Origin: Rhynchopus euleeides | Lineage: Eukaryota > Euglenozoa > Diplonemea > Diplonemida > Diplonemidae | Length of the DNA: 64,000 bases | Assembly (NCBI GenBank): GCA_963210315.1 | Contig: OY723312.1 | Coordinates: forward strand, 496,001 to 560,000 | Direction of reading: 5' to 3' | The notes under the pieces: generated by a model | Database searches by the model: none | Told to the model about the DNA's origin: nothing | What the model saw: only the letters and a program-made list of their open reading frames with translations | In this document: in pieces, positions 1-10,913 of the stretch | Layout: every line of letters starts with the position of its first letter | How positions within the stretch are numbered: position 1 is the first letter of the stretch | Made by a program: the position numbers and the translations under genes

Positions 1-345
1 GGTTGGGGTTGGGTGGGTGATGAGTAAGTTCAAAGACAAATGCTGTTCTCAGAGGGGGGGGGGGGTGGTGTTTGATGGTGATGTTTGGAGAAACGAAAGC
101 AGATAAACAAAGGCACCGCGGAGAGAGAAGTCGAGCAGGACGACATCCCTTCAGTTAAAATGCAGGCAGTGCCAGCCCATAGGTGGGGAGGGGGAGGGTC
201 GGTGTCCAATACACTATAGGCATGAGAAGACTGTGGGCGGGGCCGGTGGATGGGTTGGATGTGTGACGGAGTGGCAGCTTCGCAAAGTCGAAGGGTATGT
301 TGGCAGCCTTTGTTTTTTTGGTGAGTGTTTCTTAACCGATTGTTT

Positions 346-454
346 GGGGGCCCTCGCTACCAAGTGTGACTGAGTGAGAAAAAGTGAGAAGTCAGCCATG
401 TTTGGCTGAAAACTGACGACTCGTGACTCACAGTGACTCGTAGCGAGGGCCCCC
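346..454. mobile_element. H1 hairpin mini-element, TSD TTT
   Basis: A 109-bp element with perfect 15-bp terminal inverted repeats GGGGGCCCTCGCTAC/GTAGCGAGGGCCCCC. It is flanked by TTT at 343-345 and 455-457. The interior is rich in GTGACTC and GACTGAGTGAG motifs and has a small inner hairpin around GTCAGCCA. It is non-coding. The superfamily is undetermined. Confidence 0.85.
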
Positions 455-589
455 TTTGAACGATTTTCTTAAATTGGGCCGTGTCCTAGGCCCGACACCC
501 AGTGAAGAGAGTGCACTGCCCTGAGGGCAATCCGGCCTGGAGGCTTGTTCCTATTGACGAATATTCTTCATTTACGCCATCTTTTTGAA

Positions 590-735
590 GGGAGAAAAGA
601 GTGAACCGCGGAGGGGGGTCAAACCCCTGCTCCCTTCTCTCGCCCTTCACGCTACGTTAGTTTTGTTCGAGATCCAGTGATGGTGATCGGCCTGTGTTGT
701 GACAGAATGCTGTGTGGGCAAAAAAAAGAGCATCT
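590..735 (-). repeat. S dispersed repeat, copy 1
   Basis: This copy shares GACAGAATGCTGTGTGGGCA followed by an A-run with the copy at 5420-5560. It also shares the CCCTTCAC(T)CG...GATCCAGTG block with copies at 4990, 11840, 12440 and 25860. The A-run at one end of three copies looks SINE-like on the plus strand. No clear polymerase III A and B boxes were found. The family is unclassified. Confidence 0.5.
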
Positions 736-769
736 CGTGTGGAAAACAGCTGGGGATGGTGTTTCTGGG

Positions 770-838
770 GGGGGGGGGGTTTGATCGTCGAGAGTGAATG
801 GAAAATTAAGTCTCCCAGCACCTTCTTGCAATGTTAGG
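770..838. repeat. Dispersed repeat shared with 59050-59145
   Basis: A G-run, then TTTGAT...GTCGA.AGTGAA, then CCAGCACCTTCT and TTGCAATGTTA, appear in the same order here and upstream of the EF-hand gene near 59 kb. The two copies differ by small insertions. Confidence 0.5.
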
Positions 839-884
839 ATGGTGGGTGTTTCTGGGGTGGGGGTGGTGTTTATTTTGTGTTCGT

Positions 885-993
885 GGGGGCCTTCGCTACC
901 AAGTGTGACTGAGTGAGAAAAAGTGAGCCACGGCCCACTTCCCCTCACTGGCTGACGAGCTGTGACGAGCAGTGACTGGTAGCGAGGGCCCCC
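885..993. mobile_element. H1 hairpin mini-element, variant B, TSD CGT
   Basis: Same termini as the H1 copy at 346, with one change (CCTTCGC) in the left terminal repeat. The flanking bases are CGT at 882-884 and 994-996. The interior is a distinct variant (GAGCCACGGCCCACTTCCCC) shared with the copies at 10448, 23961 and 55243. Confidence 0.82.
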
Positions 994-2934
994 CGTGAGT
1001 GCTCTGCAATTCCCTAATTCACACCATCCGCGCGGCCCAGCGTTATTTTCCCCCTTCAATGAACAACGCACAGCATCTTTTGAATCGAATTTAAAATTCG
1101 AGTTTTCCTTTCTCCCCTCCCTGGAAAAGGACCAATTTTATTTGGCTTGGCTTCCTGTTATTTAGCAGACCCCACTCCCCTCTCTGCCCCATCGCCCCAT
1201 TGCTCCACCCACCCCCACCCCCCACCCCACCAAGGAGAAAGACCGCCCATAACTGTGCGCAGGAGAGCCGATTTTCGCACCACCAACATGACCCTCTTTG
1301 GCAATGGCTGGGGCAGCCAAAACAAGGGGGGGAAGGAGGACAGTGCGCAATACAAGGCTTGTGGTTACTCGACAAACGGGTGGGGGTGGTGGGGGGGTCA
1401 TCGCTCAGAGAGGAAAGAGGCACAGCACCGTTCACTTTTTTGACGACATGTTGCAGTGCAGCATCGCCAGTGCGACCGCCGCGAATCCACGGCGGGCAGA
1501 AGATAAGGAGGGAAGAAAGGGGATGGGTTGGGGTTGGGAAGACGGAAGGGGGGAGGGGGGAGGCGCAGCTTTGGTGGGGGGGGGGGGGTTGCCAGAGGGA
1601 TCGGTTTCTCGGGGGGGACTCTTGGGGGAGGCGCAGCTTTTGTTCGTCAGCAAGGGGTTCCCTTGCCCACCCCACCTCCCCGCAATAAAAAATATGGGAA
1701 CAAAAATTCCGTTTCCGTTTCCTTTATTTTCAATACCCCACCACCACCACCACCCCCCTCCTCCTCCCACCACAACCCCGCCCGAAAGAATCGGGCCACC
1801 TTCCCACCACAGCCTGAGTGATGGGTGGGGTGGAGGGGGGGGGGGGTTGCCAGAGGGATCGGTTTCTCGCGTGTGGCCTCCACGCGATACCAGTGTGTTT
1901 TTTTGTTGTGCGGCCTGTGCGGTTGTCTGCGTCACTTTCGCCGGGTTCGCTAAACCCAAACAACTACACAACGCACAAAAGGGCCAGACGCTTCTTTTCC
2001 CGCCTTTCTCCGAGAGGAACAGCCCCAGGTAAAGAACACAACGCATTGCCGCCGTGCGTGATGCCAGCTTCGAGAGGTCATTACAACCCCTGCACTACTA
2101 CAACAGGACCACTCGGCTTGGACATGCCTGTGATACACAGTGGAGGGTCATGTCAAGATGAGGGTCTTCAGCAAGCTCTGCACTACTACAACAGGACCCA
2201 CGTGTCCGTGAGTGCGGATATTTTCAGGTCGCGTGTTGTGCGTGTCAGCAGAGTGGCAGCCATGACTCTGCTCTCTGAAGGGTAGCGTGGCACTCACCTG
2301 GTATCCCAATGGAGTGCCACCCCCACCACTTCCCATCGAGATTCACGTGTGTGTGCGTTGCAGCGGAGGTGCAGCACCAAGAGCGATGTGCGATCTGCCA
2401 CCACCGCCATGATGCACACGCATATTTTTTTTTGTGCGGCCTGTGTGGTTGTCTTCGTCGTTTGTCTTCTTCGACCGGACATCCCCTTCTTCTGGAGACA
2501 CCGATCTACACCATGAACCTCGAGCTGATGCTGGAGCTTTCGGGAGCCTCTGCGAGTGGGTGGCCACGTTTTCTTTGGTGGACGCACCCAAAAGAAAATA
2601 AAGAAATAGAAAAAACCCGAAAAGAGGTCGAGGCACCCGCTCCACTCCAGCACCATGGGGCTGAGGTTCACGGATCACACAGGTGAGGATCAGTCCTCTG
2701 TGAGGCGCTTATCCTGAAGACGTACCAGTTCCCCGGTCGGTCTCCAGAAACTCGGGCCGCGTCTGGCGCTGTATCGCCTCGGCGGGGCTGTCGTCCCTTA
2801 CAGTCTTTTCTGTACGAGGTTTTCCACAGGCTGCACACCTGCCCCGCGGCTGTGTGGCAGTCTTCGCGGAGTGCAATGCGAAGGTCTGGCCTGACGTGGT
2901 GTGACTATTTAGACTCCAGGTGTCTCCACCCTTC

Positions 2935-3065
2935 CTGGTCTGGGGAGCCTCGGTACCCAAGCAGTTTTCGGTCATGCCCTGGACCACGGCCGTGCTAGAC
3001 TCCTGGTGCAGGCACCCGTCATGGTCCGGGGACGGCCCCCCCAGGCAGTTTAACGTCTTACCCAG
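2935..3065 (-). pseudogene. Decayed coding repeat with TLNC motif, copy 1
   Basis: Read on the minus strand this encodes a peptide with V-x-G-K-TLNC-x-GG and H-D-G-C-L-x-Q. The same order (V-x-G-x-TLNC-x-G, H-D-G-x-L-x-Q) is encoded at 24570-24732, and a fragment at 32795-32830. Conservation at the peptide level suggests remnants of one repeated coding sequence, probably from a mobile element. I do not recognise the family. Confidence 0.35.
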
Positions 3066-3544
3066 GACGGAAGCATATATAGGCGACGCCATTTCACCGT
3101 GCAGTGAGTGGGGTTTTGGGGTTCCGTTGCTTCGATTGATTCGTTCGGCTTCTTCCTGCCTTTCATGTATCTGACGTGCTTGCTGTGATCTTGCCGGAGT
3201 GCTGTTGGCACCCGCAAACAGAAGCATGGGCAACCCAGCGATTCCTGGGTCGGGCAACGCCGAACTGACAAAATAAAGAGAACTCCGGGGGAGGGGGGGG
3301 GGTGTGACTTTCTGTGCGCACGAGCGAGAAGAAGGAAAGGAGTGAGGCGCAACTCGGGGAAACCCCACAATAAGATAACGTAAAGGGGCAGACCCCTTAC
3401 TGCAAACAGTTCCTGGGGGGGGGGGGGGGGGGGTGATGTGTTGCGTCGAGGGAGGGAGGGGGGCGAGACGTTATCAAGAATAGCTCAGAATCACCCACGC
3501 CCGTTCGACAGAACCCCCCCCCCCCCATATTTGCCAACAGAAAG

Positions 3545-4399
3545 CAGGCATGTCGCTAAGCGTCGACCGTCGACCCAGTGATTTTTGGTTTCCCCCCCAT
3601 AAAAAAGCGTCGACCCAGCGTCAACCCAGTGGAACTGGGTTGACGCTTGGTCGAGGCTTGGAGCGTCGACCCAGTGGAACTGAGTTGCCATTCAAGCCTG
3701 GACCAAGCGTCAACCCATTTATTACGCTGGGTCGATGATTACCTAGCGTTGACCCGATTACACTGGGTCGACGCTCACCAAGCGTCGACCAAGCGTCAAC
3801 CCACTTTCACTGGGTCGACGTCGAAGAGAGTATGGTTATGCAGGAACAGATGCTCACTACCGTGGCCTCCGGCGGCTGGGGGGCTCCGCCCCCCAGACCC
3901 CCCTGTGGTGCATGTCTCGTACTCAAGTCACTCGATTACCACCAGGTCAGGGAATCCAACCACTCCAGTAGCCTCAGGGGGACGCAGCCAACTCACACAG
4001 AACCTGTACGCCCACAATGAACAGATGTTCACTACCGTGGCCTCCGGCGGCTGGGGGGCTCTGCCCCCAGACCCCCCATCTCGCGCGCCCGTCTAGTAAC
4101 CAAGTCCTTGCGCTTCAACGGCCGTGGCACATCAGGGGGTAGCGTCGAAAGCATGGTCCCGAAAGCCATTATTTGGGTTTCCTCCACCCGAGGATGGCGC
4201 GAGCGGGAGAGGAACCACGGAAGGAACCCAGCGCCTCACACCGTGCCCACCTAGTGGTCCACCGACGGGAAAATTAGGCAACAACACGAGCGCGCGCGAG
4301 AAAAATTGCCCCCTAGTGTTTTCCCCCCTGATCCCCCCCCCCAAAACAGGAGCGTCAACCCACCAAATCTCCAAAATCGAAAAGTTAGCGACAGGCCTG
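3545..4399. mobile_element. M1: Mutator-like non-autonomous element, 9-bp TSD
   Basis: An 855-bp element beginning CAGGCATGTCGCTAA and ending with the inverse of CAGGCCTGTCGCTAA. An exact 9-bp duplication AACAGAAAG flanks it at 3536-3544 and 4400-4408. One end carries an array of GTCGAC-containing motifs (GCGTCGACCCAGTG). The interior has two copies of a CTGGGGGGC/GCCCCCCAG hairpin unit preceded by ACCGTGGCCTCCGGCGG. A 9-bp TSD is typical of Mutator-like elements, but no transposase is present. The reverse-oriented sister copy is at 45714-46646. Confidence 0.8.
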
Positions 4400-4989
4400 A
4401 ACAGAAAGGGGCAGGGGAGGAGGGAAGGGGGGCTTCTTCGGGTTTCGGCCTTCAATTGCAAGAGACCGCAGTCGTATGACATAGAGCAAAGGGGAAACCC
4501 GGTAGAAGCTGAACAACTTGAAGAAGCGGAAGTGGGCGATCACGAAAAGGCGGGGAGATGGAGTGCGAATTGGCCAGAGATGGGGCACATATGACCAGAG
4601 ACAAAGGGCCGCCCAGGCTCTCGCACACCACCGCTGCCTCCACTAACCCAGACCCCAGGCCCGGACCCCCCCAAGTACGGTTTCTTTCAGATCAGAAGGT
4701 AGGGGGCACGCAACACGAGCCCCTTCAGCGATTCAGATGGCAGCGTCGTCAGTGGTGGGAGGGGGTGGGGTGGGTGGGTTGCAGAGTGAATCAGGTGGCG
4801 GTGGTGTGGGGAATTTTTTTTGGCAACGAGTGGTTGTTGTGTTCTATGATGATGTGATGAGACTATCACAAAAAAAACCCCCAGTAAGAGACCCCTGTGA
4901 TTGGAAGAGTGAATCAGGGCGTGTGTATCTGTGTGAGGCAGGCAGGCCCGCTACCGTATGTGGGTAAAAGGGTCGGCAAAAAAGGGTCA

Positions 4990-5115
4990 AAAAAAACGGG
5001 AAGGTATCACAGAGAGAGAGAATCGTCTTCCCTTCGCTATTTATGTAGGGCGCCGGATCCAGACAGGTCCAGTGATAATAATGGGCCTGTGCTGTGGCAA
5101 CGTGCTGTGTGGGCA
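4990..5115 (-). repeat. S dispersed repeat, copy 2
   Basis: This copy has the ordered blocks TTCCCTTCGCTA..ATGTAGGG, GGTCCAGTGAT, GGGCCTGTGCTGTG and GTGCTGTGTGGGCA, matching copies 1 and 3 of the S family with substitutions. Confidence 0.45.
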
Positions 5116-5419
5116 ACAAGATGAAGTGGGTGAGCGGCGCTCGAGAGTAAGGAAAGTTGCCTCTATACGGGACGTGAGGTGTGGGATGCGGTGTGTGGTG
5201 CGGTTGTGAGGTGTATTTTTTTAAACAGAGATCCGGAAGCAGATGGCTCATCAGGAGAAAAAGAGTCCGGGGTTTGTTTTGTGGCGCACGACTCCCACTG
5301 ACTCTTCCGCTGTGACAAGCAAGCTTGTTTGGGCAAAAAAATGAAGGGGCATCGGCTGTGGAAGTCGACAGTAAAGACAAGGCGTTGTGTGTTGTGTGTC
5401 AGAACCCGAAAAAGAAGGC

Positions 5420-5560
5420 AGGGGGGGAGATACAAAGAGACAGACCTCGCACCATCTCTCTCTCTCTCTCCCCCTTCACTCGATACGCAGGGTTGTGTGT
5501 CCAAGATGCAGTGAGAGTAGATCAGCCTGTGTCGTGACAGAATGCTGTGTGGGCAAAAAA
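5420..5560 (-). repeat. S dispersed repeat, copy 3
   Basis: This copy contains CCCTTCACTCGATACGCAGG, a block resembling GATGCAGTGAGAG, and GACAGAATGCTGTGTGGGCA followed by an eight-A run, as in copy 1. The A-run varies between copies. Confidence 0.5.
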
Positions 5561-6690
5561 AACAATATGAAGGGCAAAAAAAATGAATGGCTTGTTGGAG
5601 TTGCTGTTCTTTGTTTTCTGCTCGGCGAACGGCGCCTGCCACTGCAATGTGTGCAGGATACCCAACGCTGCCACGAGTCTTTCTTAGTGCGAAAAAGCTA
5701 CACTGCGAGGGCCCAGCCGAGATTCCAAGCCTACTAGAGTGGCAGGAGTCTCAAGAATCGGCCCCGATTCCCACCCGAAAAGCGGAGCACGTTTCTGGAC
5801 TTTATCATGAGAAAATCGCACAACAAGGCGCCACACCCAGATATCGGATGTGGCACCTGATATCTATCTAGTTGAGACTTCCCATTTCACACCCAGCCAC
5901 CGAGGCTGGACCTCGCAATGCAGCCGTTCTTCCAAAAAAAAACAACGCGAAGGGAGCGGGGATGGGGGGTTGGGGCTGGACGTCACGGAACAGCACCAGT
6001 TTTTGATACCTGAGTTGTGAGGAACAGCACACGACCTCCCTGCACTCGAGTGAGGAGAGGCCCCTTTCCACCCCTCCCCAGATCAACACGGTTCACAGAA
6101 CTGAAACGGTAGAGCGAAGGTGTGAAGCCGGCACCCCCCCACACACATACAAAGGGTTTTTGCGGGGGTAGAGGGTGTAGGCCAAGGCAACACCCGCATT
6201 AAGGTTCGAACTTGACTGCCCATCGATGTGTGACGTGTTTCATCGGGAGCGGGTCTGGAACACGGCTCAAAGCCATAAAAGCCGTAAAAAATAAGACATT
6301 CACACCGGTTTGCAAAGTGAGTCTGACGACAGTTTTGACCACGGTGGCACAGAGTAAAAGGCTTCGACAGGCTGTATCGCGGTGTCGAGTCCAACAGAAT
6401 CCCCCAAGTGTGTGTGTGCTGTGACACCGATTTACAAAACAAAAATGAGGGGGGGCGGGGCGGGCGGAACAGTTCTGCTGCAAGGATCCAGCATGATTAA
6501 TGCGATGCAAAAAAGGGTAAAGAAGCGCCCTTCGCCGCAGCAGTGGGGGAGAGGGGGGGGGGAGGGAGAAGGCCTGCCGCTGTCAAACCGCAAAAAAAAT
6601 CGAGGTATACCTCCACTAACAAATTAGGGTGGCATGCCATATATTTTTTGTTGGGGGGACACGGTTTTATCACAGAGTGAAGACCTCATC

Positions 6691-6718
6691 CCACCACCAC
6701 CACCACCACCACCACCAT
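6691..6718. repeat. (CCA)n microsatellite
   Basis: About nine uninterrupted CCA triplets just outside the left end of element Q1. Confidence 0.9.
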
Positions 6719-6731
6719 TCGGTCTTGCTCT

Positions 6732-7733
6732 TGGTGCCCCTGACGACCCCATATTGCGTAGTTTGTGCGTAGTGAAAAGGGGGGGGGGGGGTCTCATTTT
6801 TTGATTTACTCAGCCATTCTCTGTCTCTATGCCGGGACCCCAAACTCAAGGAGTTCTTGCTGTTCCGGGGTCAGTGAGGGTGCAGGCGCTTCAGGTGCTG
6901 CAGGTGCTGCAGGTTCTTCAGGTGCTGCAGCGCTGGCAGCCTTCGGTGCGGGTTTCGACGCAGTCTTTGCAGGTCTCTTTGGGGGTGCCCTTTGGCGCGG
7001 TGCCTGCTTCAGCTCGTCGGGTGGAAGCATCAACGCATCATTAAGCGGTGCCTGCTTCAGCTCCTCCGGGTGGAAGCGTCAACGCATCATTAAGGAAGAA
7101 GGAAGCACAGTTGCTACGCTTTTTTGCAGCTGCAGGAAACGACACCATACCCAACAACAATCCCCAGACCGTCGAGGGAGAGTGGGCGCCTGGATCCCGT
7201 GACACAGATCTCTAGTGCCGTTGTGATCCCCTCGGATAACGTCTCCTGGACGTTGTCAGCGGAGGTTGCCTGTGTGGCGGTGACCTCCGTATACCCCGCG
7301 GGATCCAGTGCCAGTAGCGCCTTCTTCAGCTTTTCGTCGACCCCTCGGCCGACGCTCTCCTTGATGTCAAGGGCCACCTTCAGGGTGGCACCTCGCATCG
7401 CCCTGAAGGCTGTGATCGTATCATCATTCACAATCTCGAGGGTGTTCTACGCGGCTCCTGGAACTCACTTCCTTCTCAGGTGTTTCTGGGCATGGGGCAA
7501 CCTTGCCCAGGTGTTTCTGGAGTCCCGCCCCACATGTCGTGCGTTCTTTCGTACGGTGTATAGTGAGTTCTGGCAATAATTTTTTGCTCGGTCAGCGCAG
7601 TGCCTCCAGTCCTGTCTCAGTAGCCACACAGAAAGGGGGACCAAAAAAAACTGGGGGGGGACCAAAAAGCGAGACCCCCCCCCCAGATTGCGTAGTTTGT
7701 GCGTAGTGAAAAAGGGGTAAATCAGGGGCACCA
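6732..7733 (-). mobile_element. Q1: TIR element with subterminal GCGTAGT motifs
   Basis: A 1002-bp unit bounded by TGGTGCCCC and its inverse, with subterminal TTGCGTAGTTTGTGCGTAGT at both ends in opposite orientation, each followed by a G/C run. On the minus strand, both ends and the sequence just inside them match element Q2 at 42611-44042. Without its internal insertion and one TSD, Q2 would be about 999 bp. No clean target-site duplication is visible for this copy. Confidence 0.7.
6827..7431 (-). pseudogene. Q1-encoded protein, decayed or spliced
   Basis: Two minus-strand segments look coding. 7114-7431 encodes about 100 residues (…ITAFRAMRGATLKVALDIKE…, then D-PAG-YTEV and TSAD…LSEG). 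6827-7033 encodes a Lys/Pro/Ala-rich tail ending LTPEQQELLEFG. Element Q2 encodes a distantly similar series (I-x-E-x-V, L-x-PAG, TSAD…PEG) and the same tail (LTPEQQDLLEFG). A unit at about 7000-7094 is tandemly duplicated with a one-base length change that breaks the frame, so this copy is probably non-functional unless splicing removes it. I do not recognise the protein. Its only visible association is with the Q element, so it is more likely an element protein than a host gene. Confidence 0.4.
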
Positions 7734-7739
7734 GCGGCT

Positions 7740-8800
7740 CTGCTTTTTTTTTTAAACTCTCGATCTCATGCCGACCCGATGTAAAAGAAATGCCTAAACA
7801 AAGGGGAGCGTAAAAAGAATATTGTCAGAATCTCAGGACAAGAATAGAATGACAGCACCGGCGGGAACTATGGTACGCGACGAACCCCTCACCCCCCAGC
7901 TGCCCCCTCCCCTGCCTGGCACGCCATGTGCACGGCAGGGGGTGTAGGGGTGGGTGGGTGGGGTGCGGGTTCCAACCAGAAGTTCGCGGCAAAACAAACC
8001 GAAACAAAAAAAATTCGAGGCACGTCATTCCCCGTATTTAATGTGAGAGATGTGATGACAACACGGGAAAAACTGTTGGCAGTGCAACGAAACCCCCTTG
8101 CAGAACGGCATCGCCACCAGCAAGGCGTGGGGTGGGGGTCGTGTTGCGACTGCGAGCAAGCGAGGGAATAGCGTTCAGCCCTCCTTTTCCTTCAAAATGT
8201 TGCACCACACGCGGTTCGTTTGTATTTTTTTTGAGAGTTGTGCTCAACAAAACGCAGGAAAACAACCCCTTGCAGAAACACCACCACGCAACAGACGTGT
8301 GGAGGTGTTCTCACGATAGATCCTAACACACCTCCGGATCTTCACTTCACTTCACTCCACTTCTTCAGCTTTGCAACACACAGTTTTGAACGATTTTACA
8401 CAATATTGTTTGAGCGGTATCCATTCACAGTACCCAAGTGAGAGAGAGCAGGAGGGGGCGTGCTGTATTGAAAACGATTTTGAACACAATATTTTTTTTA
8501 GCCGTGTCTCTCTTACCGCCCCCAGTTGAGAGGGGGCTGCAGTTCCGTAGTTTTGAACGATTTTCCGGCCGTGATCTTCGCACGTTCTGTTCGCAGGGTT
8601 TCTCCGTTTTTTATTATTATTTAGCGGCGCCGACGGTACACAAGCTAAGCCTGATCTGCCCTATCATGACGCCCCGCTTCCTTTTTAGATGCAGAATTGA
8701 GGCTGTTCTTTGAGAGGGGGGGTCGGGGGCAGGCAGGCAGGCCAGGAAATTTCCCCCATTTCCGCATGTTCATCATCGCTTCTGTGGACACTGCAAACCC
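7740..8800. other. Gene-free stretch
   Basis: No coding signal or clear repeat boundary was found. The stretch contains A/T homopolymers, a TTTTGAACGATTTT motif at about 8390, 8470 and 8550, and a GGCAGGCAGGCAGG run before the hAT element. Confidence 0.45.
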
Positions 8801-8814
8801 CCCCCCCCCTAGGG

Positions 8815-9252
8815 CAGTGGTGGCTGCGTACGCGTACGCAGCGTGATTTTCAAAAAGTGCGTACGGCGTACGCGTACGGCGCTGCGTACGGCAGTCTATG
8901 GAGCACAGGAGACGGCCATGGCCGCACACCAAATCTGACAGTCGAACTCAGGTGTACCAGGGGCAGCCTTCGAGCCTTCCAGTCGGAAGTGGTACCTTTT
9001 GCAGTATGCTTGCGGGTGTACTTGCAGGTGTTGCGAGTTATTCGCCACGTGCGCGGCAAGCAACCATCTGTGAAAGACAAGAGCAAAGGCCAGGGCCCAG
9101 CCACCCGCTGGGTGGCCTACTGTGTGCTGAGAGACCTGGAATACCAGCCGTACGCAAAATCTGCGTACGCGTACGCAGCGCGATTTTCAGAAAGTGCGTA
9201 CGGCGTACGCGTACGCGTACGCGTACCGTACGGCCGTACGCTGCCACCACTG
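8815..9252. mobile_element. Non-autonomous hAT element, 8-bp TSD CCCTAGGG
   Basis: A 438-bp element bounded by CAGTGGTGGC and its inverse and flanked on each side by the 8-bp CCCTAGGG (8807-8814 and 9253-9260). Eight-bp duplications and CAGTG/CAGGG ends are typical of the hAT superfamily. Subterminal regions are packed with CGTACG and GCGTACGC palindromes next to ATTTTCA.AAAGTGCGTACG in both halves. The TSD is itself palindromic, so it could be read as an extension of the inverted repeat. There is no transposase inside; a hAT transposase fragment lies at 11078. Confidence 0.7.
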
Positions 9253-9569
9253 CCCTAGGGGGGGTCAAATGGGGGTGACAAACACGATTTTTCAAAAAAC
9301 CGGCGCAGAGGCCCCAAAGCCCCCGTAAACCCTCCAAACCCCCCCAGATCGGTCCGGAAACCCATCGAACCCCACTTTTCCACCATTCCGGGCACCTCAG
9401 GTGCCCGAATTGGGGTACCTAAATTTTGTGCCACCGTTTGGTACCGTACAGTGCCACTGTGTGGGAGGTTGGAAAAGAAAATGCCCCAACACACCACATC
9501 TGAGGGTTGCAATGCATGTTGCTTGCCAACCACGTCATCCGGTGGGTGTCAGGCGCTATGTAGGTGGCA

Positions 9570-9902
9570 TTAGCCAGGTCTTCGATGTGTTCTGGCTTGT
9601 ATATATACCTCCCTGCCTGCGGCACAGGCACTGCCTTTGTCCCCCACACCAGCCACAGAGAGCGTATTGTACTCGGTCCACGGTTGCTGATTCATTGTGA
9701 TGCGTTGTATCCTCGAGTGAACGTCACACACTAGTGGCACCACCACCCGCCATCCGAGAGCTGTATTGACTTTGCGCGCTTCCGTTGTATTCACCTCGCC
9801 ACGAATATTGCACCGTTCAGTACCAGTGCTCTTGGGCCAGGCAAAGTAGACCGCAGCAACTACCAATTCTGGCACAATGGGTACCACGACAGCGCACTTC
9901 AT
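9570..9902 (-). CDS. FB1 spacer ORF, unknown protein
   Basis: A 110-aa frame starting MKCAVVVPIVPELVV that is preserved in FB2 (22707-23039), with a one-residue Ile/Met change noted. It runs from the unique spacer into an arm. Each arm also carries, reading outward on the opposite frame, a natural-looking peptide of about 60 residues (YKPEHIEDLANATYIAPDTH…NMHCNPQMWCVGAF). I do not recognise either peptide. Two copies so similar cannot test selection, so function is unproven. Confidence 0.3.
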   Translation of the reverse strand: MKCAVVVPIVPELVVAAVYFAWPKSTGTERCNIRGEVNTTEARKVNTALGWRVVVPLVCDVHSRIQRITMNQQPWTEYNTLSVAGVGDKGSACAAGREVYIQARTHRRPG

Positions 9903-10233
9903 GTGTTCCCGGAATGTACAGCTCGTGTTGCAACAGTCGTTGTCAACACATCCCGGTTGTGGAGCACTGCTGCACAGGAATCACACGACCATCTGGACTG
10001 TTCCGTACCTACAGGCAGCCTCCCGGTGCATGGTGGCAGGGAGGTATATATACAAGCCAGAACACATCGAAGACCTGGCTAATGCCACCTACATAGCGCC
10101 TGACACCCACCGGATGACGTGGTTGGCAAGCAACATGCATTGCAACCCTCAGATGTGGTGTGTTGGGGCATTTTCTTTTCCAACCTCCCACACAGTGGCA
10201 CTGTACGGTACCAAACGGTGGCACAAAATTTAG
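9877..10233 (+). CDS. FB1 arm ORF, unknown protein
   Basis: A 118-aa frame starting MGTTTAHFMCSRNVQ. It enters the right arm with RYIYKPEHIEDLANATYIAP and ends GTKRWHKI. The same arm peptide is encoded outward from the left arm because the arms are inverted copies. The amino-acid composition looks protein-like rather than low-complexity. It may be a captured gene fragment duplicated when the arms formed, or a remnant of an element protein. The FB2 counterpart is 22376-22732, minus strand. Confidence 0.3.
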   Translation: MGTTTAHFMCSRNVQLVLQQSLSTHPGCGALLHRNHTTIWTVPYLQAASRCMVAGRYIYKPEHIEDLANATYIAPDTHRMTWLASNMHCNPQMWCVGAFSFPTSHTVALYGTKRWHKI

Positions 10234-10429
10234 GTACCCCAATTCGGGCACCTGAGGTGCCCGGAATGGTGGAAAAGTGGGGTTCGATGGGTTTCCGGAC
10301 CGATCTGGGGGGGTTTGGAGGGTTTACGGGGGCTTTGGGGCCTCTGCGCCGGTTTTTTGAAAAATCGTGTTTGTCCACGTAAAAGGGTGGCATTTGACCC
10401 CCCCCTACCCCCCCCCCAGTGTAGGCAGG

Positions 10430-10615
10430 CCCTGTATTAAACTGTATGGGGGCCCTCGCTACCAGTCACTGCTCGTCACAGCTCGTCAGCCAGTGAGGGG
10501 AAGTGGGCCGTGGCTCACTTTTTCTCACTCAGTCACACTTGGTAGCGAAGGCCCCCTATTAAACACGTTTGTATTAAACTGTATTAAACTGTATTAAACT
10601 CGGCGCTTTTTGAGT
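10430..10615. repeat. TGTATTAAAC short tandem repeat, split by H1
   Basis: Irregular copies of CTGTATTAAA lie on both sides of an H1 insertion and again at 11479-11553, bracketing the hAT transposase fragment. Confidence 0.7.
10448..10556. mobile_element. H1 hairpin mini-element, variant B, TSD TAT
   Basis: A 109-bp element with GGGGGCCCTCGCTAC at the left end and GTAGCGAAGGCCCCC at the right. It is flanked by TAT at 10445-10447 and 10557-10559, and is inverted relative to the copy at 885. It inserted into a TGTATTAAAC array, so the pre-insertion site can be reconstructed exactly. Confidence 0.88.
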
Positions 10616-10913
10616 TTAGTACAAGGTACGTTTGTCACTGCAGGTACGGCACCACACAGACCCCCACACAGGAGGATTATCCATCACAGGGCCTAATCTA
10701 AGGGGGGTCGGGGGGGGGGGGTCAAAGACCCCCCCCCCCGCAGTTTGGGCCCCCTGGGGGGTCACTTTTAGCGGGGGCGGGGGGAGATTTCCCTGGGGAC
10801 CAGTAGGAATGGGGTCTCCTGGCTGGGGAGCATGTTCAGCCCCGGTGCAGAGCCGCCTTGAGTCTAAGAGCTGTCTGTCAAGTTCGTGCAGCAAGTCGTT
10901 GACACGTGCAAGG

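Larger units (their letters stand above)
455..3480. other. Gene-free low-complexity and repeat DNA
   Basis: Apart from the H1 and S repeats listed separately, this stretch holds G-rich and C-rich tracts, CCA/CAC runs and short local duplications. One example is the motif GCCAGAGGGATCGGTTTCTC at about 1590 and again at about 1848. Open frames here are Pro/Gly/His-rich reflections of homopolymers. I see no supportable gene. Confidence 0.6.
4409..6690. other. Gene-free repeat-rich stretch
   Basis: This holds two S repeats (about 4990-5115 and 5420-5560), CT/GA microsatellite and short unconvincing open frames. Nothing beyond these can be supported. Confidence 0.5.
9256..10407. mobile_element. 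FB1: fold-back element with about 340-bp inverted arms
   Basis: The left arm at about 9278-9617 and right arm at about 10035-10376 are near-perfect inverted repeats around a unique spacer of roughly 420 bp. The outer ends are TAGGGGGGGTCAAATG and its inverse. The two ends are distinguishable: one has GGGGGTGACAAAC, the other CCACCCTTTTACGTGGAC. The same element lies in opposite orientation at 22203-23353, differing by very few bases. Confidence 0.85.

Noticed and set aside
1298..2032. 244-aa plus-strand ORF
   Set aside because: Long His/Pro/Gly runs from C-, G- and CCA-tracts; open frames exist on both strands over the same bases.
6200..6215. tRNA B-box-like GGTTCGAACTT
   Set aside because: No matching A box or cloverleaf could be placed around it.
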